Assembly: GCA_030064955.1 (NCBI GenBank)
Contig: JASJDW010000021.1
Span: 1 to 43,067, forward strand
Length of the DNA stretch: 43,067 nucleotides
Origin: Crocosphaera sp.
GTDB lineage: Bacteria > Cyanobacteriota > Cyanobacteriia > Cyanobacteriales > Microcystaceae
Direction: 5' to 3'
Shown here: piece by piece, positions 1 to 8,254 of the stretch
Numbering within the stretch: position 1 is the stretch's first letter
Layout of the letters: each line of letters starts with the position of its first letter
Translations under genes and position numbers: made by a program
The notes under the pieces: model-generated
What the model was told of the DNA's origin: nothing
The model's database searches: none
Seen by the model: the letters and a program-made list of their open reading frames with translations, nothing else

Positions 1-282
1 ATCAAAGAATCCTTAACAGGAGAACGGATGGCCTCATTTTTACCCTTAGTACGGGAATTGAGTGATGAATATGACCCCCAAGCGATCGCCGCTGCTGCGT
101 TACAGATGATTTATGATCAAGACTGTCCTGAGTGGATGAAAACAGACTGGGAAGTACCTGAGTCGAGCGTACCTAAACCTATCATTAAGCGTAAAGGTAA
201 ATATAACTCTAATCATTCTAAGCACAACGGCAATTCTAACCGAGGAAATCGTAAGATTGTTAGCCATCAGAAAAGTCATTAA
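1..282 (+). CDS. crhR: DEAD-box RNA helicase, C-terminal end (partial)
   Basis: The reading frame is open from base 1 through the in-frame ATG at 28 and ends at 282, so this is the 3' end of a gene that starts outside the window. The visible 93 residues include ERMASFLPLVREL and DPQAIAAAALQMIYDQ, which I recognise from the C-terminal domain of cyanobacterial cold- and redox-regulated DEAD-box helicases (CrhR/DeaD). A basic Asn/Ser/Lys-rich tail follows, as is usual for RNA-binding ends of these enzymes. None of the helicase motifs (Walker A, DEAD, SAT) lie inside the window, so the assignment rests on the tail alone. A stem-loop terminator follows directly. Confidence 0.75.
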   Translation: MKESLTGERMASFLPLVRELSDEYDPQAIAAAALQMIYDQDCPEWMKTDWEVPESSVPKPIIKRKGKYNSNHSKHNGNSNRGNRKIVSHQKSH

Positions 283-309
283 ACACTAATAGAAATTTAA
301 CATTTATTG

Positions 310-339
310 CTCCTGTCTTCATGGCAGGAGTTTTCTTTT
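310..339 (+). terminator. Rho-independent terminator of the helicase gene
   Basis: CTCCTGTC (310-317) pairs with GGCAGGAG (323-330), with one G-T wobble, around a 5-nt loop. TTTTCTTTT follows at once. It lies 28 bp after the helicase stop codon. Confidence 0.85.
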
Positions 340-530
340 GATACAATGATAACAGTTTCATTATTTTATTATTTTTGTGCTAAAAAATTTTAAGAAAAAT
401 TGAGTTTTAAAAACTAAGATTTTGCTCCCTTTATAGAAGTTAGAAAAGCTTATTTTTTCAAAGAGAGAAATTAAATAGACTGGTGATAGAAGCGATTGCT
501 TCAAGTCATTCTTTGGAAGTTTTTACAATT

Positions 531-1055
531 ATGAAAAGATTAGTACAGTCCTTGTCTATTCTTGGGACAACAGGATTGACCCTCGCTATTGCCATAGGAA
601 ATAGACCAGCTAATGCGTTAACGTTTGAATTTTCTCAATTAGAATGGATTCCAGGTGGCGGAGAAGTTACGGGGATATTCTCAGGAGAAGACAAAAATGG
701 AGACAATATAATCTCTTTTATGAATAATGAAGTGTCTGCTTATGAAATGAGCTTTCAAGGAAACTCAACTTTCGAAGATTTTATTCATAACCTGGATAAC
801 TTAGACACCCTGGAGTATGTCCCAGACAATCCTGACATGACCCGCATTATTTCTACTGATGGTACTTCGAGTTACGCTAACGTATTATTTGCCAATACAG
901 GAGTCATCAGTCAAGGCGGTGTTTCTATTACCACTGATGAACCAGTTAGCGTTAATCTTAGAGAAGTGCCTGAACCTACATCGTGGATAGGATTAATCCT
1001 TTTTGGCTTAGGTCTCTATTGTAAAAGAAAAATAACCGCAAATTTTTTCCATTAA
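531..1055 (+). CDS. PEP-CTERM secreted protein, unknown function
   Basis: A predicted exported protein of 174 residues. It begins MKRLVQSLSILGTTG, a basic start plus hydrophobic signal peptide ending near ANA. It ends with VPEPTSWIGLILFGLGLY then CKRK, the tripartite PEP-CTERM sorting signal (PEP motif, membrane segment, basic tail) that is processed by exosortase systems. The middle part is Asp/Asn-rich and unrecognised. The frame is open further upstream to a GTG at 483, but ATG 531 starts exactly at the signal peptide and has a weak GGAAG upstream, so I prefer it. It converges with the next gene over a shared hairpin. Likely a cell-surface or sheath protein. Confidence 0.75.
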   Translation: MKRLVQSLSILGTTGLTLAIAIGNRPANALTFEFSQLEWIPGGGEVTGIFSGEDKNGDNIISFMNNEVSAYEMSFQGNSTFEDFIHNLDNLDTLEYVPDNPDMTRIISTDGTSSYANVLFANTGVISQGGVSITTDEPVSVNLREVPEPTSWIGLILFGLGLYCKRKITANFFH

Positions 1056-1063
1056 AAAGAAAT

Positions 1064-1100
1064 AACCCACACTGACTTTAATGAATTTTTAGTGTGGGTT
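1064..1100. terminator. Hairpin between two convergent genes
   Basis: Perfect 10-bp inverted repeat AACCCACACT (1064-1073) and AGTGTGGGTT (1091-1100). On the minus strand the stem is followed by ATTTCTTTTT, so it probably terminates the minus-strand gene best. On the + strand the U tract is missing. Confidence 0.65.
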
Positions 1101-1133
1101 GATTAACTAAGAGAATAGCTGTGGTTGTTAATC

Positions 1134-1769
1134 TTAAAAAATTTTCTGAGGACTCAGAAAAATCAACCCAGCAATAAGTAATAAAGCAGTGGTTAAACTA
1201 TTTTCAGGTACACCCTGTGGATCTTGTGGTATTGGTTCCTGTAGAGTGTTGCCGTCGACGGAATGTGTAGAAATAGCAAAATCTAAGTTAATGGAATACT
1301 GGTTAATTGCTAAAGCTTGATTTAGAGTTTGATTATTAGGGAGATTAGCAGCTATCTCACTAGAGGATATTACGTCAGAATCAAAGTCTTTGCTCCAAAT
1401 GGTAAATCCGGATTGTCCTGTCGAGGTTTCGCTCAATAGATTGATACCCAAAATCCTTAACTTACCGTTAATAAGATTAAACTCAAAGTTTTGAAAAAGT
1501 GTGTTTTTAGCAAACTCCAGGTCGTAATTCATCTTATCATTATTAGTGAGATAAAAACTGGTTAAGGAGTCAAAGTGTTCTAATATGTTATTGGTGACCT
1601 TACTATCGTCCCAAGTAAATGCCAGGCGACCGATTTTCTGACCGTCAGGATTAACAATTTCTCGATTAAATGATCCAGCTTGAACTGGGTTTATCGGAGC
1701 AAGACTCAAAACTGCACCCATACCCATACTTACTCCTAGCAATCCTAGGGAGGTTGATTTAATATTCAT
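1134..1769 (-). CDS. Exported protein with PEP-CTERM-like end (VPEN variant)
   Basis: 211 residues, unknown function. The N-terminus has a signal peptide (MNIKSTSLGLLGVSMG, then a hydrophobic stretch ending near VQAG). The C-terminus reads GVPENSLTTALLLIAGLIFL followed by SPQKIF, which looks like a PEP-CTERM anchor in which the second proline of PEP is Asn and the basic tail is reduced to one Lys. Whether an exosortase would accept this is unclear. The core is polar and probably beta-rich. It is convergent with the PEP-CTERM gene at 531-1055 and shares the hairpin at 1064-1100. The two proteins show no obvious similarity outside their ends. Confidence 0.65.
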   Translation of the reverse strand: MNIKSTSLGLLGVSMGMGAVLSLAPINPVQAGSFNREIVNPDGQKIGRLAFTWDDSKVTNNILEHFDSLTSFYLTNNDKMNYDLEFAKNTLFQNFEFNLINGKLRILGINLLSETSTGQSGFTIWSKDFDSDVISSSEIAANLPNNQTLNQALAINQYSINLDFAISTHSVDGNTLQEPIPQDPQGVPENSLTTALLLIAGLIFLSPQKIF

Positions 1770-2158
1770 ATCTTGTTTGTCTTAAATAGTTAGTGTAGAT
1801 TCTATATTCAAAATATTTTGAAAATTACGCTTCTTCAAGGAGCAAAATCACATTTAACCTATGATTTCGATCATCGACAACTAATAATAAATATGTTAAA
1901 AATTTTTCAGATCTTATTTATTTTTCTTCAATATTCTTTAGTTATCTGTTCTTAAACAGATTAACATAAAAGCAAATGTTATGTAATTTTACTATTACCA
2001 AAAATATCTAAAATATGATATAAAAATTGTAGCTTGTAATTTTAGGAACAGACGGGGTGTACAGGCCATATCCCAGATTAAATTTAGCTGATGGCTTTTT
2101 CTGTCCTTACTCCACTTGTATAGGGTATAACAATTGATTAGGACATTTTACTTTTTAA
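1770..2158. other. AT-rich intergenic region, 389 bp
   Basis: Lies upstream of the minus-strand gene at 1134-1769 and downstream of the one at 2159-2989. It is very AT-rich with no convincing ORF. I see no repeat of the families found elsewhere in the window and no clear promoter or RNA structure. Confidence 0.5.
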
Positions 2159-2989
2159 TTAATTGGGTTCTTGAATGATGTAAGGAAAGTCACCCCTATT
2201 AATACTGAACCATTCTTTTTGTAAAATACGATTTTCTGGGCTAAGAATCGTTATATTAACCAATTGTTTCCATTGAGGATTTTTCTGGGGTAAAATACAG
2301 CCGTATAATTCTCTGGTAATAGGTTGGGAGGGTAATAAAACGAAGTCCCCTATATTATTGCCTTGTTGAACAATTTCTCCTAATAGTAAAATTCCATCAC
2401 TGACAACTGCTTTTACTTCATCTTGTTTTAGTTTTTTTACTCCTTCTTCTCGACTTGTGATATTTTTCCAATTGGCTAATGGATAGATTTGTGGAATAAT
2501 TTCTTGAGTGGTGGTTCCTGGTAAAAAAGCAATAGGAATATTCGTTAAGTTGCCGTTATAATCAAAGCTAGGGGCATCTTTACCTTTAACTAAAAATTGC
2601 GCTCCTGTCATAAAAAAAGGAACAGAAAAATCAACGCTTTTTAAGCGGGTTTGGGTGATAGTTGTGGCACCGCACATAATATCAACATCTCTCCTTTGAA
2701 CAATACGAAACCGACTATCTATGGTTGCTTCTCTTAAGTTTAATTTGATGGGTTGATTGAATTCTTTTTCGAGTCTTTTATGAATTAAATGGATTAGATC
2801 AATAGAATATCCTGTCCATTTTCCTCTTCTATTGACGTAACCAAAAGGAATGGCATCTTTTCGGACTCCTGCGTTTAATTCTCCTGTTCTTTTGATTTTT
2901 TCTAAAACAGTTTCTGCTAATACAAAACGAGGAAAAAAACATGAGAAAATAAGGGTTAGTAATAGTAAAATTGAAGATTTTTTGTTCAT
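2159..2989 (-). CDS. ABC-type amino acid-binding periplasmic protein (family 3)
   Basis: 276 residues. A signal peptide (MNKKSSILLLLTLIFSCFF, cleavage near VLA) precedes a family 3 solute-binding domain: LEKIKRTGELNAGVRKDAIPFGY, then GYSIDLIHLI, RFRIVQRRDVDIMCGATTIT and VDFSVPFFMTG are the usual blocks of polar amino acid and glutamine binding proteins. It would capture an amino acid in the periplasm for an ABC importer, but no permease or ATPase gene lies next to it, so it is an orphan binding protein or works with a transporter encoded elsewhere. Ligand unknown. Length fits the family. The Cys inside the leader is not in a clear lipobox. Confidence 0.85.
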   Translation of the reverse strand: MNKKSSILLLLTLIFSCFFPRFVLAETVLEKIKRTGELNAGVRKDAIPFGYVNRRGKWTGYSIDLIHLIHKRLEKEFNQPIKLNLREATIDSRFRIVQRRDVDIMCGATTITQTRLKSVDFSVPFFMTGAQFLVKGKDAPSFDYNGNLTNIPIAFLPGTTTQEIIPQIYPLANWKNITSREEGVKKLKQDEVKAVVSDGILLLGEIVQQGNNIGDFVLLPSQPITRELYGCILPQKNPQWKQLVNITILSPENRILQKEWFSINRGDFPYIIQEPN

Positions 2990-3146
2990 TTCATAGTTGT
3001 TTAGCTTATGGATATAATTTTCTAAGACTCATGTAACTATATATAGTTCCTAGGAGTCAGATTAAGTAATGAGTTTACAGAGTTTATTTTGATAGATTGA
3101 CAATTCCCTCAATTGTAAAACAGTTTTAATAATCATTAAATTTTAC

Positions 3147-3674
3147 CTAAATTATGATTTTTTCTATATTATTCTTAATAACTTGTTTTTGTTCTTCGTC
3201 ATATCCCCATTTGACTAAAAAGTTTTGATGATTTCCTTCATTATTAATAATTGTTTGTTTTAATACTTCTAATTTTTTTGAAATTAATTCTAAATTGAGT
3301 TGCTTAATCAAATGGCTATTTCTTCGACGAACTTGATCAGAACCTTGTGCTTTTTGTTCATCATTATTACGACGATGAGTAATGGCCATTGCTGAGGACA
3401 TAGCAAGATTTTTTACTAATAGTTCACTCACAATCTCAGGGGATGTTTTTAAAGCATTAATTACTCCGTCACTAGGATGATCAGCAAAAGAAAAATCGCT
3501 AGTTAAATAGATAACAAAAAAACCCCTTGCCCCATTTTGGCTACTCACTAAAGTAGTAATTATTTCTTCAATTTCATCATCTTTTAAGTGCTTCTCTGCT
3601 ATGGCTTCTAGAAGGGTTTCAGTTAACTGTAATGCGTTTTCAAAAGAAAGATTATTAGGAATGTGCCAGTTCAT
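3147..3674 (-). CDS. Hypothetical protein, 175 aa
   Basis: Not recognised. The protein is soluble, without signal peptide or membrane segment, and mostly predicted helical. The N-terminal part has an acidic helix pair (ETLLEAIAEKHLKDDEIEEI). The middle contains GARGFFVIYLTSDF, and a basic stretch RRNN...QVRRRNSHL lies at about residues 100-120. It ends in a Lys/Ile-rich tail that runs to the stop. ATG 3674 is the only sensible start. It stands alone between the binding protein and the penicillin-binding protein, all on the minus strand but separated by more than 150 bp, so probably not one operon. The stretch 3675-3868 on its upstream side shows nothing recognisable. Confidence 0.6.
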   Translation of the reverse strand: MNWHIPNNLSFENALQLTETLLEAIAEKHLKDDEIEEIITTLVSSQNGARGFFVIYLTSDFSFADHPSDGVINALKTSPEIVSELLVKNLAMSSAMAITHRRNNDEQKAQGSDQVRRRNSHLIKQLNLELISKKLEVLKQTIINNEGNHQNFLVKWGYDEEQKQVIKNNIEKIII

Positions 3675-3868
3675 TTTAGTTAGTAACTTAATAAGTAATG
3701 AGGAATAAGTATTGAGTTAATTATCTTTAAAATCAAAGAAAAAATTCCACAATAAAAAACCCGAGGCAAAATAGAGGGAATCACTGAACCTTGCCATTGC
3801 TAGATCGTAGAGAACCAGGGGCGATAATTAAAGTGTTCTGTCAATTTTCCCCTGTTCATTTCGGCAGC

Positions 3869-5827
3869 CTATTTTTTGTCTTTAACTTTGGGACGGGGAA
3901 ATTTAGAAGCAGCATGGAATTGTAAGACAGGTTCATTTTTGAGGGCTTCTCGCATAAAATTACGCCAAATGGGTGCAGCATGACCTCCTCCTGTTACCCC
4001 TCGACCCATAGCGCGGTTAGCGTCATCTCCCACCCATACAGCGGTGGATAATTGGGGAACATAACCAACAAACCAGACGTTCCGTTCGTTATCGGTGGTT
4101 CCCGTTTTACCGGCAGCTGGACGACCAATCTGGGCAGCCCTTCCGGTTCCACGATTGATCACCCCTTGAAGGACGGTGGTTAAGGAAGCGGTTGACCAAG
4201 GATCCAGCACTAATTGGGGTTTAGGGGTATTGTCCACTAAAACGTTGCCTCGGCTATCTGTAATTTGTACAATGATGGTCGGCTCAGAATACCAACCATT
4301 ACTAGCAAAGGTGGCGTAAGCATTGGCCATTTCTAAAGGAGTGATGTCACCGGCACCCAATGGAAGGGAAATAACAGGTCGCATCGGGCTTTCGATACCC
4401 AAACGACGACAGATTTCAATTATCTTACTAACCCCAACTTTTTGCCCAAGAACAACTGCAGGAATGTTCCGAGATTGAATTAAAGCAGCTTGAATGGACA
4501 TAGCGCCAGAAAAACCTCCCCCATAGTTTTTGGGACTATAGACACCGCTACCATCTCGATAACTGACAGGACTATCATTAACCACTGAACCTGGGGCGTA
4601 TTTTCCACTGGCAAAGGCAGTGTAGTAAACAAAGGGTTTAAAGGAGGAACCGGGTTGACGACGGGACTGAGTAGCGCGGTTTAATTGACTTTTCTCGTAG
4701 TCTACTCCCCCCACAATGGCTTTAATAAAGTGAGTTCTTGGATCAACAGCCACTAGGGCGACTTGTAAATCTTTCGCATAAATGCCCCGACCCCTTAAGC
4801 TGCGATACCCTTGTTTAACGGTTTCTTCGGCTTTTTGCTGCATGAAGTAGTCTACGGAGGTTTGAATGCGCATTCCTCCTTTAACAATTACCTCTTTGCT
4901 AAAGGTTTCTTGTAACTCCTGCATCACAGTATCGGTAACGTAGGGAAGTTTACTTCCTTGCCAAGAAGTGGGTTTTCCCACCCCTAGAGGGGCTTTATGG
5001 GCTACTTGGGCTTCTTCTTGGGTGATCCAACCTAAATCCGCCATACGGTCTAGAACCATCTTTTGCCGTTGTTTAGCGTTGGGGTAGTTATTAAAGGGGC
5101 TATAGGTTTCCGGGGCTTGAATTAATCCAGCCATTAAAGCAGCTTCTGGTAAGTTTAACTGGGAGGCTGACTTGTTAAAATAACTTTGGGCTGCGGTTTC
5201 CACGCCATAATTATTATGACCCCAATAGATGTTATTGAGGTACATTTCCATAATTTCGTTTTTATCAAAAACCTGTTCGACACGAATGGCCAGAACTGCT
5301 TCTGAGAGTTTACGGCTAAAGGTTCTATCTTTAGTAAGAAAAATATTTTTGACTAGCTGCATGGTCAAAGTAGAAGCCCCTTCTACTACCCCGCCACTTT
5401 TCCAGTTAACCCAGAATGCCCGTCCAATACTGGTGGGGTTAATGCCGTGGTGGTAGTAAAAATGACTGTCTTCAATGGCTAAAACCGCCCGTTTCAACTC
5501 AGGGGAAATTTTTTGGAGTTTCACCGCTTCTCGGTTAGCTTCTCCGTGCAGTCGAGATAACAGCCGTCCTTTGATATCATAGACGTAACTGGTTTCTGAT
5601 GGAGAATAGTTGTTTAAGGTTCGTACATCGGGAAGGTTACGAAAACTGATAGCTAAGCCTACCAGTCCCCCCGCAACAATAGAACTGGCTAAAAGACTGG
5701 CACTCAGAACCGTTCCCCCAGCAATACGAAGAACCCCTTGGGCAAAAGAGACTTCACCATTAGGGGACTTCTTAGGGTTGTGTTTCTGTCGAATAGTGGT
5801 AGACGACACGATGTTTAATTTCCTCAC
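3869..5827 (-). CDS. Class A penicillin-binding protein (transglycosylase/transpeptidase)
   Basis: Bifunctional peptidoglycan synthase of the PBP1A type, 652 residues, anchored by one N-terminal membrane segment (about 38-60) with the enzyme domains in the periplasm. The GT51 transglycosylase is shown by EDSHFYYHHGINP with catalytic Glu119, then ASTLTMQLVKN. The transpeptidase has SSFK with Ser394, SRN at 452-454 and KTGT at 574-577, so all three active-site motifs are intact. It polymerises lipid II and cross-links the stem peptides. Length and order match class A PBPs. The tail after KTGT is short and basic (FPRPKVKDKK). Monocistronic by position. Which cyanobacterial PBP paralogue this is cannot be told from here. 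Confidence 0.93.
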   Translation of the reverse strand: MRKLNIVSSTTIRQKHNPKKSPNGEVSFAQGVLRIAGGTVLSASLLASSIVAGGLVGLAISFRNLPDVRTLNNYSPSETSYVYDIKGRLLSRLHGEANREAVKLQKISPELKRAVLAIEDSHFYYHHGINPTSIGRAFWVNWKSGGVVEGASTLTMQLVKNIFLTKDRTFSRKLSEAVLAIRVEQVFDKNEIMEMYLNNIYWGHNNYGVETAAQSYFNKSASQLNLPEAALMAGLIQAPETYSPFNNYPNAKQRQKMVLDRMADLGWITQEEAQVAHKAPLGVGKPTSWQGSKLPYVTDTVMQELQETFSKEVIVKGGMRIQTSVDYFMQQKAEETVKQGYRSLRGRGIYAKDLQVALVAVDPRTHFIKAIVGGVDYEKSQLNRATQSRRQPGSSFKPFVYYTAFASGKYAPGSVVNDSPVSYRDGSGVYSPKNYGGGFSGAMSIQAALIQSRNIPAVVLGQKVGVSKIIEICRRLGIESPMRPVISLPLGAGDITPLEMANAYATFASNGWYSEPTIIVQITDSRGNVLVDNTPKPQLVLDPWSTASLTTVLQGVINRGTGRAAQIGRPAAGKTGTTDNERNVWFVGYVPQLSTAVWVGDDANRAMGRGVTGGGHAAPIWRNFMREALKNEPVLQFHAASKFPRPKVKDKK

Positions 5828-6166
5828 TCCGAAACATCAATATAGTTTTATATAAACAGGGATTTACAAGTTTATGGTTTTTTAGTGTATTGATATAGTA
5901 GCTTACTAGAATTTCGCTAAGAGTCAATCCCTTGCATTTTTTATTATGGCCATTTTTCTTAGGAATGGGTAGCTTTAGGGGATGGAGTGTGGGGAGACTG
6001 GGGAGTGTGGGAGGTGTGGGGAGTGTGGGAGGTGTGGGAGGAAGGAGAGCAAAACTATAAAGAGGTTTTGACAATGGGATTTGGTATAATTTCTCGAAAT
6101 AAGGCCGCCCTTGGAAACGATAATTTTTGTCTCCATGGCAGCCTAACTAAGTTAACGCAGCGTTTT
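5828..6166. other. Intergenic region with G-rich tandem repeat
   Basis: Upstream of the PBP gene and downstream of psbV (both minus strand). At about 5981-6042 the + strand carries tandem GGGAG(A/T/G)GTGTGGGAG-like units, a near-perfect purine/GT array such as is scattered in cyanobacterial intergenic DNA. Weak ORFs crossing the array on both strands translate to low-complexity Trp/Gly/Val or Pro/Thr/Leu and are not believable genes. Confidence 0.6.
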
Positions 6167-6643
6167 TTAACCTCCCCAGCGATCCCCCAGAACCTTCGGT
6201 TGTACAAGAATATAGCCGGCAATTGCGTACAAGTCATCCTCAGACAGATTTCTCATTTCTGGGTAAATATCTGCACTTCTTGTGCTAGGGTGAAGTTCAT
6301 AAATTTCTATTTCTCCATCATAGGTGGTGGGATTTTTGAGGTAATCGACTAAGTTTTCAATGTTATTGCGTGGAGGGGTTGCTAAACTTAAAGCTTCCTC
6401 ACCTAACCCCACATTTGGATTTGTTTTGGTAATTCCCCCAATATGGCACTGACTACAATTATAGCCAAATAGCCGTTGACCTAGTGAATATTCCTCAACA
6501 CTTAAAACAGTGCTATCTCCTGCTTCGTTCAATGGTAGAGTTCTATCTGCTTCAGTAATATCTGCAGCACTAGCACTACTAATCCATGCTTGCAAGGCAA
6601 AAAAAGTCAAAACGACTAGCAAAAAGCATCTTTTGATTAACAT
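6167..6643 (-). CDS. psbV: Photosystem II cytochrome c550
   Basis: Extrinsic haem protein on the lumen side of photosystem II that stabilises the oxygen-evolving complex. 158 residues: signal peptide (MLIKRCFLLVVLTFFALQAW, cleavage near ASAA), then TEADRTLPLNEAGDSTVLS, the haem site CSQCH with its axial His, and YELHPSTRSADIYPEMRNL with the distal His ligand. PSII cytochrome c550 normally ends RWGG plus a short tail such as TIYF or GKIYY. Here the stop codon follows RWGG directly, so the last four to five residues are missing. It could therefore be a PsbV paralogue rather than the main copy. A strong GGAGGAG lies 6 nt before ATG 6643, and a sigma70-type promoter is visible at 6679-6707. Confidence 0.85.
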   Translation of the reverse strand: MLIKRCFLLVVLTFFALQAWISSASAADITEADRTLPLNEAGDSTVLSVEEYSLGQRLFGYNCSQCHIGGITKTNPNVGLGEEALSLATPPRNNIENLVDYLKNPTTYDGEIEIYELHPSTRSADIYPEMRNLSEDDLYAIAGYILVQPKVLGDRWGG

Positions 6644-6678
6644 AAGTTCTCCTCCAAAGGAATCGTGTTATTTCGTTT

Positions 6679-6707
6679 AGCATAGGAATGTGGGGAGAGA
6701 TTGGCAA
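6679..6707 (-). promoter_or_regulatory. psbV promoter (-35 TTGCCA, -10 TATGCT)
   Basis: On the minus strand TTGCCA (6702-6707) and TATGCT (6679-6684) are separated by 17 nt, about 35 nt upstream of the psbV start codon. This fits a standard cyanobacterial sigma70 promoter. Confidence 0.6.
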
Positions 6708-6708
6708 A

Positions 6709-6752
6709 TGTAGAATTCAGAATGAAGAAACATAAAAATTCTAAATTCTACA
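6709..6752. repeat. Inverted repeat of the AATTCTA type
   Basis: TGTAGAATTCAGAAT (6709-6723) is the inverted partner of ATTCTAAATTCTACA (6738-6752) with one mismatch. It sits between the phosphatase gene and the psbV promoter. A related ATTCTAAATTCTA string occurs near 29217-29230. It may end the upstream phosphatase transcript, but no U tract is seen. Confidence 0.5.
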
Positions 6753-6787
6753 TTCTAAATTCTTAATTTTTCCTGCCCCTCAAGGGA

Positions 6788-8131
6788 TCATAATGCCCCG
6801 GCTGCGGTTTTATCTAGGACTCCACCTAAATGAGTGGTGATATTGATGGCTTGCAAGACAGGATGTCCGTCCACTCCTTTGGGATAGTCAATGACACTGA
6901 CACAGCCATTCCCCTGCTTAATGTTCCAAAAATTAGCAGGATTTAACCCTAACAATTCACATAAAATCACTTTATTAATGGCATCATGGGCGACAACAAT
7001 ACCCGTTTTAGGGTTGGAGTCATTGCTATAATTCTTAACAATCTCTTGCCAACAAGCAACCGCCCTATCCCAAACCTCTTGTAAGGTTTCTCCTTCTGGC
7101 ATTTGTACGGTTTCTGGGGCTTCTTTCCACTGTTGGAGCATCCCCGGAAAGTTAGCTTCAATCTCACTTTCGAGTTTTCCTTCCCAGAGTCCATGACAAA
7201 TTTCTGTTAAGGGTTCCCGCAAGTCTAGGGTAATATCTGGATGATATTGTAAGATAATTTCGGCGGTTTCTTTGGGTCGCAATAAGGGGCTACTCACACC
7301 AAAATTGATGTTAATTTCTTTAAGAAAATCTGCTGCTTTTTGTCCTTGATTTTTGCCGTTTTCGTTGAGGGGAATATCTCTAATTCCTTGGAATCTAGAT
7401 TCACGGTTCCATTGGGTTTCTCCGTGACGAATAAAAAGCAATCTCAAAACATTATCCTCTGAACGAGGGGGCGGAATAGGAATACCTAAATGAGATGTTT
7501 GATTGAGAGATTCAAGTTGGACTGTTTCTCCCCAACCCCCTGTAAAATTTAAGACGTTAATACAACAATTTGACTGTTGGATACGGTGATAATGGGAGGG
7601 AGGAACCCCAATAGCACTCATAATTAAACAGCGATTAATGCCATTATGAGCCACAATTAAAATAGTCTGATTTCGATGTTTTTCTAGTAATTTTTGCCAG
7701 AATTTTTGTGCTTGTTCATAGAGAGAAAGTACGGGAAAATGTTCCTGTTGTCCTTCAGAAGTTGATAAAACCATTTTGAATTCATGGGGACGTTGTTTCC
7801 AACATTTATAGTCATCAGGAAATTTCTGAGCAACTTCGTCTTTATGCAACTTTTCCCACAAAGGAAGGTCTACTTCTCTTAGTTGTTCATGAGGGGATAA
7901 AGTAGGAGGTTCTTTGAAGCAATTTTGTATAATTTCTGCTGTGCTTTTTGCCCGTTGTAAAGGACTACAATAAATAGCATCTATGGGTAAAGAACTTAAG
8001 GTATTACCTACTTTTTCAGCGTCTTGGCGACCTTTTTCTGTTACCACAGATTCATCACTCCGCCCTTGAATTAATTTTTGAGCGTTGTAGCTGCTTTGTC
8101 CGTGACGCACTATAATAACGCGAGTAGTCAA
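6788..8131 (-). CDS. Tandem two-domain histidine phosphatase (phosphoglycerate mutase-like)
   Basis: 447 residues with two complete histidine-phosphatase (RHG) domains. Domain 1 (about 1-200) starts IIVRHGQSSYN with catalytic His10 and has SPLQRAKSTAEII and IVAHNGINR. Domain 2 (about 228-430) starts LFIRHGETQWN with His236 and has SPLLRPKETAEII and VVAHDAINK. Both halves keep the catalytic core, so it is not a fusion with one dead copy. Such double-domain proteins are annotated in cyanobacteria as phosphoglycerate mutase family. Related single-domain enzymes include phosphoserine and alpha-ribazole phosphatases. I cannot assign the substrate. Cytosolic. Divergent from the membrane gene at 8255 over a 123-bp gap. 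Confidence 0.85.
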   Translation of the reverse strand: MTTRVIIVRHGQSSYNAQKLIQGRSDESVVTEKGRQDAEKVGNTLSSLPIDAIYCSPLQRAKSTAEIIQNCFKEPPTLSPHEQLREVDLPLWEKLHKDEVAQKFPDDYKCWKQRPHEFKMVLSTSEGQQEHFPVLSLYEQAQKFWQKLLEKHRNQTILIVAHNGINRCLIMSAIGVPPSHYHRIQQSNCCINVLNFTGGWGETVQLESLNQTSHLGIPIPPPRSEDNVLRLLFIRHGETQWNRESRFQGIRDIPLNENGKNQGQKAADFLKEININFGVSSPLLRPKETAEIILQYHPDITLDLREPLTEICHGLWEGKLESEIEANFPGMLQQWKEAPETVQMPEGETLQEVWDRAVACWQEIVKNYSNDSNPKTGIVVAHDAINKVILCELLGLNPANFWNIKQGNGCVSVIDYPKGVDGHPVLQAINITTHLGGVLDKTAAGAL

Positions 8132-8254
8132 TCTTCCTATCCTCTCTCGGAATTATCAATTTCTAGATTACAGGTTATTGGGGCTTTATACTAAACTTAT
8201 TTCGATATTTGTCAGATTTCTTATTAATATTTTTTTTAGTATTTTTTATAATCT

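Noticed and set aside
5772-6352. Several ORFs on both strands between the PBP and psbV genes
   Set aside because: They cross a G-rich tandem array or overlap the ends of the two real genes and translate to low-complexity sequence.
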